A model generated the notes under the pieces. It was not told the DNA's origin and ran no database searches. It saw only the letters and a program-made list of their open reading frames with translations. From the NCBI RefSeq assembly GCF_020150815.1, contig NZ_CP083723.1, positions 186,001 to 250,000 on the forward strand: DNA of 64,000 nt, in the 5' to 3' direction. A program made the translations under genes and the position numbers. The DNA is from Haloprofundus salilacus. GTDB taxonomy: Archaea; Halobacteriota; Halobacteria; Halobacteriales; Haloferacaceae. Shown here in pieces: positions 52,064 to 61,799 of this stretch (within the stretch, counting starts at the first letter, position 1; every line of letters starts with the position of its first letter).

Positions 52064-53062
52064 TTAGTCACCTCCCTCGAAGGAGACTCTCGGGTCGACG
52101 TACGCATACGAGAGGTCCGTGATGATGACGCCGACGACGAAGACGACACCGAACATCAGTGTCGTCCCCATCACCAAGAGGAAGTCCTGGTTCTGAATCG
52201 CCGTAATGACCAACCGTCCCATCCCGTTGATGGAGAAGACGGTCTCGGTCAGCACGGCGCCGCCAAGCGCCGTCGTCAGCTGGAGGCCGACAATGGTGAT
52301 GAGCGGGAGCTGTGCGTTACGGAATGCGTGCTTGCGGAGGATTTTCCCCTCGCTGACGCCGTAGGCGCGCGCGAGTTTGACGTACTCCTCGCCAAGTACC
52401 TCCAGCATCGAGGAGCGCTCGATGCGGGTGAACGCCGCCATCTGGAGCGTGCCGAGTGTGATGGTCGGCAGTACCAGATGTCTGATCGTGGTGACGATGA
52501 CGTCGATTCGGTTCGACGCGCCGTCGATCGCCGACGGCGGTGCCCACGGCATCACCAGCCCAGTCGCCGGGAACCAGCTGACGTTGTACGCGAAGACGAT
52601 GATGAGCATCAGGCCGATCCAGAACGACGGGGTGCTGACGCCCAGAAGCGCGACGATGCGCGAGATGTGGTCAGTCGGCTTGTTTCGCCGCTTCGCGGAG
52701 ATGATGCCGAGCGGAACCGCGGTCACGAGCGCGAACGTGAAACTCGACACCATGAGCAGCATCGTCACGGGGAGGCGCTCCATGATTTTCTGGGTTACCG
52801 GTACCCCATAGTAGAGGCTCTCGCCGAGTTCTAGCTGTATTACGTCGAAGAGGTAGTTGAAGTACCGAACGTACAGTGGTTGGTCGAGGCCGAACTTCGC
52901 TCGGATGGCGTCGGCCTGCTGTGCACTCGGCGACGGGCCGAGCATGATGCTCACCGGGTCGCCCGGAATCGCATCGGTCAGAAGGAACGTGATGGTCACA
53001 ACTCCGAGCAGGACGGGAATCGCCTGCAGAAGTCGTCCAATCGTATATCGAAGTCTACTCAT
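52064..53062 (-). CDS. Peptide ABC importer permease (OppB/DppB-like)
   Basis: The protein has 332 residues and six helices beginning RLLQAIPVLLGVVTITFLLT. An EEYVKLARAYGVSEGKILRK loop near 220 is the EAA motif. Residues near 50-60 (QADAIRAKFGLDQPLYVRYF) match the DppB signature. It lies immediately downstream of the binding protein and 4 bp ahead of the OppC-like gene. Confidence 0.9.
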   Translation of the reverse strand: MSRLRYTIGRLLQAIPVLLGVVTITFLLTDAIPGDPVSIMLGPSPSAQQADAIRAKFGLDQPLYVRYFNYLFDVIQLELGESLYYGVPVTQKIMERLPVTMLLMVSSFTFALVTAVPLGIISAKRRNKPTDHISRIVALLGVSTPSFWIGLMLIIVFAYNVSWFPATGLVMPWAPPSAIDGASNRIDVIVTTIRHLVLPTITLGTLQMAAFTRIERSSMLEVLGEEYVKLARAYGVSEGKILRKHAFRNAQLPLITIVGLQLTTALGGAVLTETVFSINGMGRLVITAIQNQDFLLVMGTTLMFGVVFVVGVIITDLSYAYVDPRVSFEGGD

Positions 53063-53167
53063 TGCTGTCTGTCATCCCTGATTGCAGCCTGCGGCAGTAC
53101 GCTTCTGAATGGTTTCCACGGGTTAGTTATCTAAATACTGAACGAGAAGACTCGGGCTGTGGCGAGT

Positions 53168-54856
53168 CTACTGTTTGTTGATCGAGGTGTTGTTGTGGCT
53201 CGACGCGAGGTGGAAGCTGTCCACCGGGTGCTCCGCGAAGTCCTTCACGTAGTTCTTCACGCCGTAGCTGTTCTTGAGGTTGTACGCCGGAAGGTGCGCG
53301 CGGTCTTCGAGGACCGTCGTGATGCCTTCGCTGTACAACTGCTTGCGCTGCTCTTGGTCGTTGATCTCGCGGGCCTGGACGAACTTCTCGGTCGCCTCTT
53401 TCGCGCGTTGACTCGAGTCGTGGTAGAACGTCCCGTCGGTGACGCCGAGGGTGTCCTCGGTCGCGCCGAACATGTAGTAAGTGAACGCGTCGGGGTCGGG
53501 CGAACCGGACCACCCGAGCGTGTAGATGTTGTAATCGTCCTCACTACCGGAGATGTACTGTTCGAGGAACGCACCCCAGTCGAGCCGCTGGACTTCGGCG
53601 TTGAAGCCGGCTTCCTGCAGCCCGTTCGACACCGTCACGCCGATCTGTTCACGCTTGTCGTCCGGCGGGACGATGATGCGCCACGAGTAGTCTTGGCTGA
53701 CGCCGGCCTCGTTGAACAGCTGTTTGGCCTGCTCGATGTCTTTTCCGTGCGGGATCTGCTCCCACTGGCCGAGGTCGAAGCCCCAGTCGTCGACAATCGA
53801 TTGCGGCAGCGGGCTGTACTGGCGCACACCGGTCGGCTCGACGTAGTTCGAGACCGCCTGGTCCATGTCGAAGCAGTAGTCGACCGCTTCGCGAACCTTG
53901 GGGTCCGCCGTCGGGCCTTCCGCACAGTTGAACGCCATGTAGAAGTAGCCGATGCCGGGCACTTCCTGGATCTCGGCGTCCTGAATCTGCTCGACCGAGG
54001 AGTAGAGTTTCGGCGGAATCTCCTCGATGATGTCGTTCTCGCCGTTGCGAAGCGTCGTCACGCGGGTCGTCGACTCCTCGACGGGGACGAACTCGACCGA
54101 TTCGAGGTTCGGCGTCAGGTCGCCCCAGTAGTCGTCGTACCGGGTGATACGGGCGAACTGGCCCTCCTGCCACTCGTCGAACTCGAACGGACCGGAGCCG
54201 ACGGGCTTGCTGTTGTTGAACGCGTCGGGGTCCTCCTCGCGGACGGCTTTCGGGACGATGCTCCACGCGAGCGTCGTCTCACCGAACGCGCCGTACGGGT
54301 ACGAGAGGTTGAACGTGACCGTCTTCTCGTCCGGCGTGTCGATGGTGTCGACCATGTTCACCTCGGAGGCGTTCTCGGTCTCCTCCTTGACCGGTGCCTC
54401 GAAGGAGTACTTCACGTCCTCGGAGGTGACGGGGTCGCCGTTCTGGAACGTTGCGCCCTCGGCAATCTGGACGGTGTACACCGTTCCGTCGTCGTTGACC
54501 TCCGGCTCGCCCGCCGCGAGCGCGGGGACGAGTCCGGTCGACTCGTCGTACTCGTAAAGGCCCTCGAAGATGTTCTGGGAGACCTGTGCGGACGGCACGT
54601 CGTTGAGGACGATGGGGTCGAACTCGAGCGGGCTCTTGACGAGCGCCATCTTGAGTTGACCGCCCTGGGAGGACTGTCCACCGCCAGAGCCGTCACCGCT
54701 CTGGTTTCCGGAACCGTCGCCGCTCTGGTTGCCGGAGCCGTCGCCGTCTCCGCCACCGCCGCCAGAACAGCCAGCTACACTTGCGATACCTGCGACGCCG
54801 AGCCCCTGCAGCATCCGACGTCGATTGATCAGTTGGGAGTTGTTGTCTTTCGTCAT
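53168..54856 (-). CDS. Extracellular peptide-binding lipoprotein (SBP family 5)
   Basis: The protein has 562 residues. A Tat-type twin Arg (NRRRMLQGLGVAGIASVAGC) precedes the lipobox Cys near residue 29. An Asp/Gly/Asn/Ser linker of about 40 residues leads to the SBP core with FDPIVLNDVPSAQVSQNIFE, PVTSEDVKYSFEAPV and GSGPFEFDEWQEGQF. It binds peptides or related solutes at the cell surface and delivers them to the permeases. It is the first gene of the five-gene operon. Confidence 0.92.
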   Translation of the reverse strand: MTKDNNSQLINRRRMLQGLGVAGIASVAGCSGGGGGDGDGSGNQSGDGSGNQSGDGSGGGQSSQGGQLKMALVKSPLEFDPIVLNDVPSAQVSQNIFEGLYEYDESTGLVPALAAGEPEVNDDGTVYTVQIAEGATFQNGDPVTSEDVKYSFEAPVKEETENASEVNMVDTIDTPDEKTVTFNLSYPYGAFGETTLAWSIVPKAVREEDPDAFNNSKPVGSGPFEFDEWQEGQFARITRYDDYWGDLTPNLESVEFVPVEESTTRVTTLRNGENDIIEEIPPKLYSSVEQIQDAEIQEVPGIGYFYMAFNCAEGPTADPKVREAVDYCFDMDQAVSNYVEPTGVRQYSPLPQSIVDDWGFDLGQWEQIPHGKDIEQAKQLFNEAGVSQDYSWRIIVPPDDKREQIGVTVSNGLQEAGFNAEVQRLDWGAFLEQYISGSEDDYNIYTLGWSGSPDPDAFTYYMFGATEDTLGVTDGTFYHDSSQRAKEATEKFVQAREINDQEQRKQLYSEGITTVLEDRAHLPAYNLKNSYGVKNYVKDFAEHPVDSFHLASSHNNTSINKQ

Positions 54857-54900
54857 GCGCTGTCACATCACTCGCGAAGGATACACATTGCTCTTACCCG

Positions 54901-54915
54901 ATTATATAAATACCT
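54901..54915 (-). promoter_or_regulatory. Likely promoter of the peptide importer operon
   Basis: On the minus strand GGTATTTATATAATC has a strong archaeal TATA core about 45-55 bp ahead of the ATG at 54856. It gives a short leader and is the only TATA-like element in this part of the gap. Confidence 0.5.
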
Positions 54916-55313
54916 AACGCTCCCGGGGCGTATCTCTCAACAGAATTTAACAATAAGGGCCAGTTTTGGACGAGTGTGCACTATTAACTGCCACATATAT
55001 CGGTTTATATTCTAAATGGTTCTACAGTTTGTTTATTTTTGACTCTCATTCCGTCGTTGTCACGAATTACCTCTATTGAAACGGTTGATTGAACCCCGGT
55101 CGTCCGGTGTTTCGAACAAAAAGTGGATATATACAGTAACTATATATGGAAATTTCAACCGAAGATGGGTGTGTAGTTTCGAACGACAGTCGTCGCGGCG
55201 GTGATCAAATCCAAGCGCGACCGGCGCCCGTCCGAGACGCGACCGACGCGAAACACGAGCGGTAACGCCATGGAGTAGACAGAGCCAAGGCCGCCCCGCC
55301 GGCATCTCCCAGT
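54916..55313. other. AT-rich gap between divergent operons
   Basis: This region holds ATATATACAGTAACTATATATG near 55125-55150, a possible promoter for trmY although ~170 bp upstream of its ATG. No gene is supported. Confidence 0.35.
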
Positions 55314-55910
55314 ATGCGCCAGTTCATCATCACCGGGCACGACGCGCCGACGACGCCCGAGTTCTCGCTCGACGACATCGCCGGAGGCGCGGGTCGCCTC
55401 GACGTACTTTGTCGGTGCGTCAACTCCGCGTTTTTTCTCTCGCACGCGATTCGCGAGGACGTCCGCGCGCACCTCGTTCTCGGCGACGAGTACACAGTCC
55501 GCTTCGAAGGTGCGGAGCTCCGACGGCTAAACCCCGACGAGCGAAGCACCGCGGCGCTGATTCGGAAGGCGCTCGACGCGCGCGACGAGGCCATCGGCCA
55601 CATGCCCGCCGAGAGCAGTCCCGGCGTCTCGCTCTACCGGATGGGGTTCGAGGCGACGCTCGACTCCGTCGCCGCCGAGTCGACCGTGGTGCAACTGCAC
55701 GAGGACGGCGACCCGGTCGTCGACGTCGACCCCCCGGAGGATCCGGCGTTCATCCTCTCGGACCACCACAATTTCACCGACGAGGAGGCCGAAGCACTCG
55801 CGGCGGCCGCGGACGAACGTGTGCGTCTCGGGCCCGAAATCCTCCACGCCGACCACGCCATCACCGTCGCGCATAACTATCTCGACACCGACGCCTACAC
55901 CCGATACTGA
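55314..55910 (+). CDS. trmY: tRNA (pseudouridine54-N1)-methyltransferase TrmY
   Basis: The protein has 198 residues. The N-terminus [20 protein letters not shown] and the [18 protein letters not shown] segment near 40 are characteristic of the TrmY SPOUT enzymes. [35 protein letters not shown] and [11 protein letters not shown] follow in order. It methylates N1 of pseudouridine 54 in the T-loop of archaeal tRNAs using S-adenosylmethionine. The stop shares one base with the next gene's ATG. Confidence 0.92.
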   Translation: MRQFIITGHDAPTTPEFSLDDIAGGAGRLDVLCRCVNSAFFLSHAIREDVRAHLVLGDEYTVRFEGAELRRLNPDERSTAALIRKALDARDEAIGHMPAESSPGVSLYRMGFEATLDSVAAESTVVQLHEDGDPVVDVDPPEDPAFILSDHHNFTDEEAEALAAAADERVRLGPEILHADHAITVAHNYLDTDAYTRY

Positions 55911-56305
55911 TGACGACCGGAGTAGACGACTGCGATGACCCGACGACCGTCGACGGCGACTCCGCCGAGTTCGACAATCGGTTCGACGTTCCACTCTGCG
56001 GCGTCGACGTCGACGCCGAGACGCGGTGCGAGCACTACCACGCCGACCGCGACGTCATCGCGATTAAATTTCCGTGCTGCGGCGTCTACCATCCGTGTTT
56101 CGAGTGTCACGAGACCCTCGCCGACCACGAACCCGAGCGGTGGTCTCTCGGTCGGTTCGACGAACCGGCGGTGTTGTGCGGCGTCTGCGGCGAACGACTC
56201 ACCGTCGCGGCGTACCTCGACGCCGACCACGCGTGTCCGTCCTGCAGCGCGGAGTTCAACCCCGGCTGTGCGTTGCACGCGCACCTGTACTTCGACGCGG
56301 CGTAA
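55910..56305 (+). CDS. CHY zinc-finger protein
   Basis: The protein has 131 residues. The pattern CGVDVDAETRCEHYHADRDV, then KFPCCGVYHPCFECHETLAD, then CGVCG near 94 and CPSC near 113 is a CHY-type zinc finger plus a CTCHY-like ribbon, with at least eight Cys/His ligands. The domain is found in eukaryotic ubiquitin ligases and in many archaeal small proteins; it binds zinc and its partner is unknown. Its ATG overlaps the trmY stop by one base, so a role near tRNA modification is possible. Confidence 0.85.
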   Translation: MTTGVDDCDDPTTVDGDSAEFDNRFDVPLCGVDVDAETRCEHYHADRDVIAIKFPCCGVYHPCFECHETLADHEPERWSLGRFDEPAVLCGVCGERLTVAAYLDADHACPSCSAEFNPGCALHAHLYFDAA

Positions 56306-56361
56306 CGGGGAACCCCGTCTTTCGCAACCCTTAAACATCGGCCCGGGCAACTCAGTCTTGC

Positions 56362-56434
56362 GGGCCGGTGGGGTAGCTTGGTATCCTTCGGCCTTCGGGT
56401 GGCCGTAACCGCAGTTCGAATCTGCGCCGGCCCA
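56362..56434 (+). tRNA. tRNA-Pro (anticodon CGG)
   Basis: The acceptor GGGCCGG pairs with CCGGCCC at the 3' end. The anticodon stem is CGGCC/GGCCG with the loop TTCGGGT, whose middle bases CGG (56396-56398) read proline CCG codons. The T arm CGCAG/CTGCG encloses TTCGAAT. The discriminator is A. No intron is seen and CCA is not encoded. It lies between the CHY gene and a non-coding stretch. Confidence 0.92.
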
Positions 56435-56829
56435 CTTCTCCCGCATTTCTCCTCGACGAGCGTTAGCGAGGTCACCACGTGGCTTCGGCGCGAACGGCGC
56501 CACCACGAGCGAAGCGAAACGTCAGTCTCTCAAACTGTGCGAAAAGACAAAACGAACTCACGATGGTCCGTCTGCCCGGTATCTCGGAATCTGCGGGTCC
56601 TACACCGTCGGACTCCGCACCGCTAACGTCGGGATAAACGTCCGTAGCGTACGCTTTCAAGCGTTCAAGGCGTTTTATTCGCCCGCTCCGTACGTCTGCA
56701 GCGATCGCTTGCCGGACTGACGATTTTACCATAAACTACCCTATTACTTCTCGAAACCCGAGTTATGGACATACTCACCACCCGAAACTCAGCAATGGGT
56801 TAATGTCTTTTGACGTTGCATTGACTGGT
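56435..56829. other. Gap after tRNA-Pro
   Basis: An 86-residue minus-strand frame (56472-56732) starts MVKSSVRQAIAADVRSGRIK but has moderate third-position G/C and no known family, so it is not called. TTACCATAAACTACCC near 56725 could be a promoter. This is a possible site where elements integrate next to a tRNA, but none is visible. Confidence 0.3.
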
Positions 56830-58044
56830 ATGACAAGAAGCCGCGGGACGAAGGAATCGGTGTTGATTCCGTCCGGACTCGGGCCGTCGCGCACGTATCC
56901 CACGATACGGTCGCTCGGACGGCGCGGAATAAACACCATCGTCGCGTCGGAATACAACGATCCGCCAGTGTTCGCCTCCCGACACTGCGGAGAGCGTCTC
57001 TCGCTGCCCGCGCCGGATGCCGACCTCGTCGGCTACAAGAACGCCCTCCTCGGCATCGCCTCGCGCCCCGACGTCCGGACTATCGTCCCCTCGCGGGAGG
57101 AGGACGCGTACATCTTCTCGAAGTACAGAGACGAGTTCGAGGAAGTCGTCAACCTCGTCGCCCCGCCGTTCGACGTGCTCCGGCGCTCTCAGGACCGACT
57201 GGAACTGGCGGCCGCCGCCGAGGAAGCCGGCGTCCCGGTGCCGGAGACGCGACTGCTCAGCGAGGTCGACGACTGGGAACCGGAGCTCATCATCAAGTCG
57301 CGGTACAACCTCCTCACCGACGGCTACGTCGACACCCACTCGCCGAGGGAGTCCTCGAAGGTCAAGAGCATCAAACACCTCTCGCCCGGCGAGTCGCCCG
57401 ACATCGACTGCATCCTCGAGGAGATGGAGCACGATCCCATCGTCCAGGAGTACGTGGCGAGTTCCGACGAGTACATGTTCGCCGCGCTGTACGACCACGG
57501 CGAACCGCTGGCGACGTTCCAACACCGGCAGATTCGCGGCGACTCGTACATCGGCGGGGGCGGCGTCTACCGCAAATCCGTCTACATTGAGGAACTCGAA
57601 GACACGGCGCGGAAACTGCTGGACCACCTTGACTGGCACGGCCTCGCGTGCATAGAGTACATGCAGGACGACGAGACCGGCGAGTTCGTGCTCACCGAGA
57701 TCAACCCCCGGATGTGGCAGTCGCTCCCGGCGACGGTCCACGCGGGCGCAGATTTCCCGCACTACTACTGGCAGGCGGCGACCGGCGAGGCCGACCGAAT
57801 CGACCCGAGCTACGACATCGACAGCGGAAGCCACTCGCTTCGCGGCGAACTCGGCTACGTAATCAGCCTCTTTCGCGACGATTCGCCGCACGTCGAACGC
57901 CCGACGCTCGGGGCGACAGCCCGGGAGATGCTCTCGTCATTCTACGACGACCCGTATCTCGACTACACGCACGTCGACGACCTCGGTCTGTTCGTCAGCG
58001 GTGCGAACCGTATGCTCCGGAACCGACTGAAGGGTCCGGGTTAA
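56830..58044 (+). CDS. ATP-grasp carboxylate-amine ligase-like protein
   Basis: The protein has 404 residues from the ATG at 56830, which gives the haloarchaeal start MTRSRGTKESVLIPSG. A start at 56803 is in frame but lacks this match. An N-terminal nucleotide-binding-like domain has AEEAGVPVPETRLLSEVDDW, then the ATP-grasp core with PELIIKSRYNLL (ATP Lys), VQEYVASSDEYMFAALYD and LTEINPRMWQSLPA (metal Glu-x-Asn-x-Arg). It ligates a carboxylate and an amine with ATP; the substrate is unknown, with glycan or peptide-like products possible. Confidence 0.82.
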   Translation: MTRSRGTKESVLIPSGLGPSRTYPTIRSLGRRGINTIVASEYNDPPVFASRHCGERLSLPAPDADLVGYKNALLGIASRPDVRTIVPSREEDAYIFSKYRDEFEEVVNLVAPPFDVLRRSQDRLELAAAAEEAGVPVPETRLLSEVDDWEPELIIKSRYNLLTDGYVDTHSPRESSKVKSIKHLSPGESPDIDCILEEMEHDPIVQEYVASSDEYMFAALYDHGEPLATFQHRQIRGDSYIGGGGVYRKSVYIEELEDTARKLLDHLDWHGLACIEYMQDDETGEFVLTEINPRMWQSLPATVHAGADFPHYYWQAATGEADRIDPSYDIDSGSHSLRGELGYVISLFRDDSPHVERPTLGATAREMLSSFYDDPYLDYTHVDDLGLFVSGANRMLRNRLKGPG

Positions 58045-58130
58045 GTCGCATCGAGACGAGCCCGATCTGACGGGACCGGCCGTCACCCGAAGCTTTCATC
58101 GTTGCCCACGCGACACGTATCGGCATCCCG

Positions 58131-59432
58131 ATGGTTACGAAACGCACGAGTGCCGCCCTCGTTCTCGCGGGCGTCGCACTCTTCGTGGCGATGGTGGTCG
58201 TCAGCGCCGCTACCGCACCGACGATCGGTGCGATGGGAAGCCACGACAACGGTACGAACGAGACGAGACAGACATTGGTCGGTTCGCAAGGCGGCGGGAC
58301 CGGTCTCCACGACTACGGCAGCGTCTACCTCCTCGAAGACGACGGGAAGGCATGGGAACTCGCCGACGCCGACAGCTACTTCGACGTGACAATGCTCGAC
58401 AACGGCAGCGTCATGGCGGGGTTCATGGACAGCGGATACGACGACTGCGGCCCGTACGAGTCGCCGTGTACTCACACCGGGTTCCGTATCATCGAACCCG
58501 GCGAGAACCCCGAAGTCGTCAGCGAGTTTAGCTTCCCCGTTCGCACGCGCGCGAACAGTGAAGTCCACGACGTGGAGTTACTCCCCTCCGGCGAGTTCCT
58601 CGTCAGCGACATGGAGAACGAGCGCATCATGACCGTCAAGGGCGGCGAAGTTACCTGGCAGTGGAACGCCAGCGAGTTCTACACCGACGGTCCCGACGAC
58701 CCGACGCGCGAGGATTGGCTCCACATCAACGACGTCGACCACGTCGGCGAGGACCGATACCTCGTCTCGGTCCGCAACGCGAACCAACTGCTCGTTGTCG
58801 AGCGCGGCGAGGGCGTCGTCGAGGTCGTCAACGAGGACCCGAACCCAGACGACGGCCGCGTCGGCGATCCCTCGGTGTTGAACCGCCAGCACAATCCGCA
58901 GTGGCTCGACAACGACACGATACTCGTCGCCGACTCCGAGAACGGCCGCATCGTCGAACTCCACCGCGGCGACGACGGCGATTGGAGCGTCGCGTGGGAG
59001 CTCACGAGCGCCGAGGGCGTCGAATTCGCGTGGCCGCGCGACGCTGACCGCCTCGAAAACGGCAACACGCTCATCACCGACTCCGCGAACCAGCGCATCG
59101 TCGAAGTCAACGAGTCCGGTGAGGCCGTCTGGAGCGTCCGAACCGAGTACATCCCGTACGAAGCCGAGCGCCTCCCCGAAGGCGAGACGGTCGGCGGCCA
59201 ACCGTACAACGCGGCCGCGCAGAGCGACGCGGGCGAGGGAGTGTCCACGACCGGTGGCACCAACCATGTCCCGGGCATCTCGTTCCTCCTGCAGGTGTTA
59301 CGGACGAGTATGCCGCTTCCATTCTGGATCGCCGAAATCCACATCGTCGTCACGCTCGTCTCCCTGGGTCTCGTCTTCGCGGGTCTCGGCACGGCCGCGC
59401 GCTCGACGTTCGCGGCGAGACGACGAAGGTAG
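58131..59432 (+). CDS. Arylsulfotransferase (ASST)-like beta-propeller, membrane-anchored
   Basis: The protein has 433 residues. A first hydrophobic stretch (LVLAGVALFVAMVVVSAATA) anchors or exports it. The body has repeated NGxxLISDxxxxRIVEV-type blades such as LPSGEFLVSDMENERIMTVK and LENGNTLITDSANQRIVEVN. A second helix near 394-420 (IHIVVTLVSLGLVFAGLGTA) precedes a basic tail. ASST transfers sulfate between phenols in bacteria, and the active His cannot be placed in this reading, so the reaction is uncertain. Confidence 0.75.
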   Translation: MVTKRTSAALVLAGVALFVAMVVVSAATAPTIGAMGSHDNGTNETRQTLVGSQGGGTGLHDYGSVYLLEDDGKAWELADADSYFDVTMLDNGSVMAGFMDSGYDDCGPYESPCTHTGFRIIEPGENPEVVSEFSFPVRTRANSEVHDVELLPSGEFLVSDMENERIMTVKGGEVTWQWNASEFYTDGPDDPTREDWLHINDVDHVGEDRYLVSVRNANQLLVVERGEGVVEVVNEDPNPDDGRVGDPSVLNRQHNPQWLDNDTILVADSENGRIVELHRGDDGDWSVAWELTSAEGVEFAWPRDADRLENGNTLITDSANQRIVEVNESGEAVWSVRTEYIPYEAERLPEGETVGGQPYNAAAQSDAGEGVSTTGGTNHVPGISFLLQVLRTSMPLPFWIAEIHIVVTLVSLGLVFAGLGTAARSTFAARRRR

Positions 59433-59494
59433 GGCCGTCTGGCCATCGACTCCCCGACCGGACGATTTTTCCGCTCACCGTCGGACGACGAGAT

Positions 59495-60085
59495 ATGGAC
59501 GACACCGCCGACAACATCGACAACGCCGACGATGTCGACGACGCGGACATCCTCGACTGGGAGACGACGGACTCGCGAATTGACTACTCCTGCCCCGGAT
59601 TCGACATTCGGATGGACGACGTGCGCCTGCCCGACGGGACGGAGACAGAGTTTCATTACGTCGACGAGCCGCCCGCGGTCGTGATTCTGCCGTTCACCCC
59701 CGACGGCGACGTGGTGCTCGTCGAAGAGTGGCGGCAGGCCGTCGGCCACGTTAACCGTAGCCTCCCCGTAGGGGGCACTGAACCCGAAGACGACGATCTC
59801 GCTGCCGCCGCGCGCCGCGAACTCGCCGAGGAGACGGGGTACGAAGCCGACTCGATAGACGAGTTCTACGTCGCCGAACCCGCCAACGGCATCGCTAACT
59901 CGGTGCACCACTACTTCGTCGCCCGCGGATGCGAACCGACCGCCGAGCAGCGACTCGACTTCAACGAGAGTATCCGCCCGGTGACGATGGAGTACGAGGA
60001 CCTTCTGGCCGCCGTCGTCGACAACGAGATTCGAGACGGGCGCACGTCGCTCGGCGTGTTGCAGTACGAACTCGCGCGGCCGTAG
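59495..60085 (+). CDS. NUDIX hydrolase
   Basis: The protein has 196 residues. An acidic N-terminus of ~30 residues is followed by the NUDIX box GGTEPEDDDLAAAARRELAE, where the usual first Glu is Asp, then ETGYEAD. FYVAEPANGIANSVHHYFVA is the next strand-loop. It hydrolyses a nucleoside diphosphate linked to another group, most often ADP-ribose or a sugar nucleotide. It lies alone between the ASST-like and tgtA genes. Confidence 0.85.
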   Translation: MDDTADNIDNADDVDDADILDWETTDSRIDYSCPGFDIRMDDVRLPDGTETEFHYVDEPPAVVILPFTPDGDVVLVEEWRQAVGHVNRSLPVGGTEPEDDDLAAAARRELAEETGYEADSIDEFYVAEPANGIANSVHHYFVARGCEPTAEQRLDFNESIRPVTMEYEDLLAAVVDNEIRDGRTSLGVLQYELARP

Positions 60086-60160
60086 TCGAATCGCCCGTCA
60101 CAGTTCCCCGTACCGCCGGAACGCAACTCTTACCGACGCGCCGCCGAAACGCCGCCGTAT

Positions 60161-61693
60161 ATGCGCGACTGTTTCGAGCAGCGGCAGGGTGACGCGGCCG
60201 GACGCATCGGCCGACTCACCGTGCCGCGCGCCGGGGTGACCGTGGAGACACCGGCCCTGTTGCCCGTCATTAACCCCAACGTCCAGACGATTTCGCCCGC
60301 CCGCCTCCAGTCGGAGTTCGGCGCGGAGATTCTCATCACGAACTCCTACATCATCCGCAAGACCGACGACCTCCGCGAGGCGGCGCTGGACGTCGGTCTC
60401 CACGAGATGCTCGACTTCTCCGGCGCCATCATGACTGACTCGGGCTCGTTCCAGTTGGCAGAGTACGGCGACATCGACGTGACGACGACCGAGATTCTGC
60501 AGTTCCAGAAGGATATCGGCTCGGACATCGGGACGCCCGTCGACATCCCGACGCCGCCGGACGTTTCCCGCGAGCAGGCCGAGGAGGAACTCGAAATCAC
60601 CAAGCAAGCTCTTGCCGACGCCGAGGCGTTCGACGCGGGTGAGATGCTCGTCAACGCCCCCGTGCAGGGGTCGACCTACCCGGACCTCAGAGAGCGCGCC
60701 GCCCGCCACGCAGACGCGACGAGCCTTGACGTGTTCCCCGTCGGCGCGGTGGTCCCGCTGATGAACGCGTACCGCTACGACGACATGGTTGACGCCGTCG
60801 CCGCCGCCAAGCTCGGACTCGGCGCAGACTGCCCGGTCCACCTGTTCGGCGCGGGCCACCCGATGATGTTCGCGCTCGCCGTCGCGATGGGCTGCGACCT
60901 GTTCGACTCCGCCGCCTACGCGCTGTACGCTCGCGACGAGCGCTACCTCACCGTCCGCGGCACCGAACACCTCGAAGACCTCGACTACTTCCCGTGCTCC
61001 TGTCCGGTCTGTGCGTCGCACACGCCCGACGAAGTCAGAGCGGCCAACGACGCCGATACCGAACGCCTGCTAGCCGAACACAATCTCCACGTCACGTTCG
61101 CCGAGATTCGCCGCATCAAACAGGCCATCCGCGCGGGAAACCTGCTCGAACTGGTCGAGGTCCGCGCTCGCGGCCACCCGGCGATGCTCGACGGCTATCG
61201 GGCGCTTCTCGACCACGCCGATCAGCTTGAACAATCAGACCCCGCCGCGAAAGGGTCGTTCTTCCACCTCTCGCACGAGAGCGCGACGCGGCCCGAAGTT
61301 CGGCGACACCACCGCCGCCTCGCGCGTCTGGACCTCGCGGCGTATAACGACGTGCTCCTGACCGAGGGCGGGACGCCCTCCGAGAGCGACTACGACGCCG
61401 TCTGGAAGGTCCTCGCCCCGTTCGGTCCGTTCCCCGGTGCGCTCTCGGACACGTATCCGCTGAACGCCCAAGTTCCCGGCCGACTCGACGACGCGGCGCG
61501 GGAAACGGCCGCAGAGGGCGTCGCAGCGCTCGTCGCCGAGAACCCCGAGGTGTCGTTCACGCTCGCCTACAACGGGTGGACCGCCGCGGCGCTCGAACTC
61601 GTCCCCGAGTCGGTGACGCTCGAACCGTTGTCGGGCGTTGTCGGCGACGAGTCGACCCAATCCGGCGACGAAGCGGCCGAACTCGACGAGTGA
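60161..61693 (+). CDS. tgtA: Archaeosine tRNA-guanine transglycosylase TgtA
   Basis: The protein has 510 residues. [40 protein letters not shown] and the SxPxxxxTP segment are the Tgt barrel. Zinc ligands are visible in [11 protein letters not shown] (near residue 283). [16 protein letters not shown] and [20 protein letters not shown] are in the usual places. It exchanges guanine 15 of tRNA for preQ0, the first step of archaeosine synthesis. The C-terminal region (~340-500) is the archaeal extension. Confidence 0.92.
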   Translation: MRDCFEQRQGDAAGRIGRLTVPRAGVTVETPALLPVINPNVQTISPARLQSEFGAEILITNSYIIRKTDDLREAALDVGLHEMLDFSGAIMTDSGSFQLAEYGDIDVTTTEILQFQKDIGSDIGTPVDIPTPPDVSREQAEEELEITKQALADAEAFDAGEMLVNAPVQGSTYPDLRERAARHADATSLDVFPVGAVVPLMNAYRYDDMVDAVAAAKLGLGADCPVHLFGAGHPMMFALAVAMGCDLFDSAAYALYARDERYLTVRGTEHLEDLDYFPCSCPVCASHTPDEVRAANDADTERLLAEHNLHVTFAEIRRIKQAIRAGNLLELVEVRARGHPAMLDGYRALLDHADQLEQSDPAAKGSFFHLSHESATRPEVRRHHRRLARLDLAAYNDVLLTEGGTPSESDYDAVWKVLAPFGPFPGALSDTYPLNAQVPGRLDDAARETAAEGVAALVAENPEVSFTLAYNGWTAAALELVPESVTLEPLSGVVGDESTQSGDEAAELDE

Positions 61694-61799
61694 CAGCGGC
61701 CGACTCCCGTCTCGGTCCGGTTCGAGCGACGGGCGTCGATGCGCCGCGGTTCTGACCACATAAAGCAAGATAGTTCACCCTCCGTCGCAGAGAGCGACC

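Noticed and set aside
51047-52834. A 595-residue plus-strand open frame across the permease genes
   Set aside because: It lies antisense to two well-recognised permeases and is a composition artefact.
53159-55015. A 618-residue plus-strand open frame
   Set aside because: It is antisense to the peptide-binding protein gene, whose signal, lipobox and family motifs are clear; high G/C DNA gives long shadow frames.
56362-56434. An integrated element at tRNA-Pro
   Set aside because: No integrase gene or repeated tRNA 3' end is visible downstream.
56472-56732. An 86-residue minus-strand frame after tRNA-Pro
   Set aside because: Moderate third-position G/C, no family and no start signal; kept only as a note in the gap.
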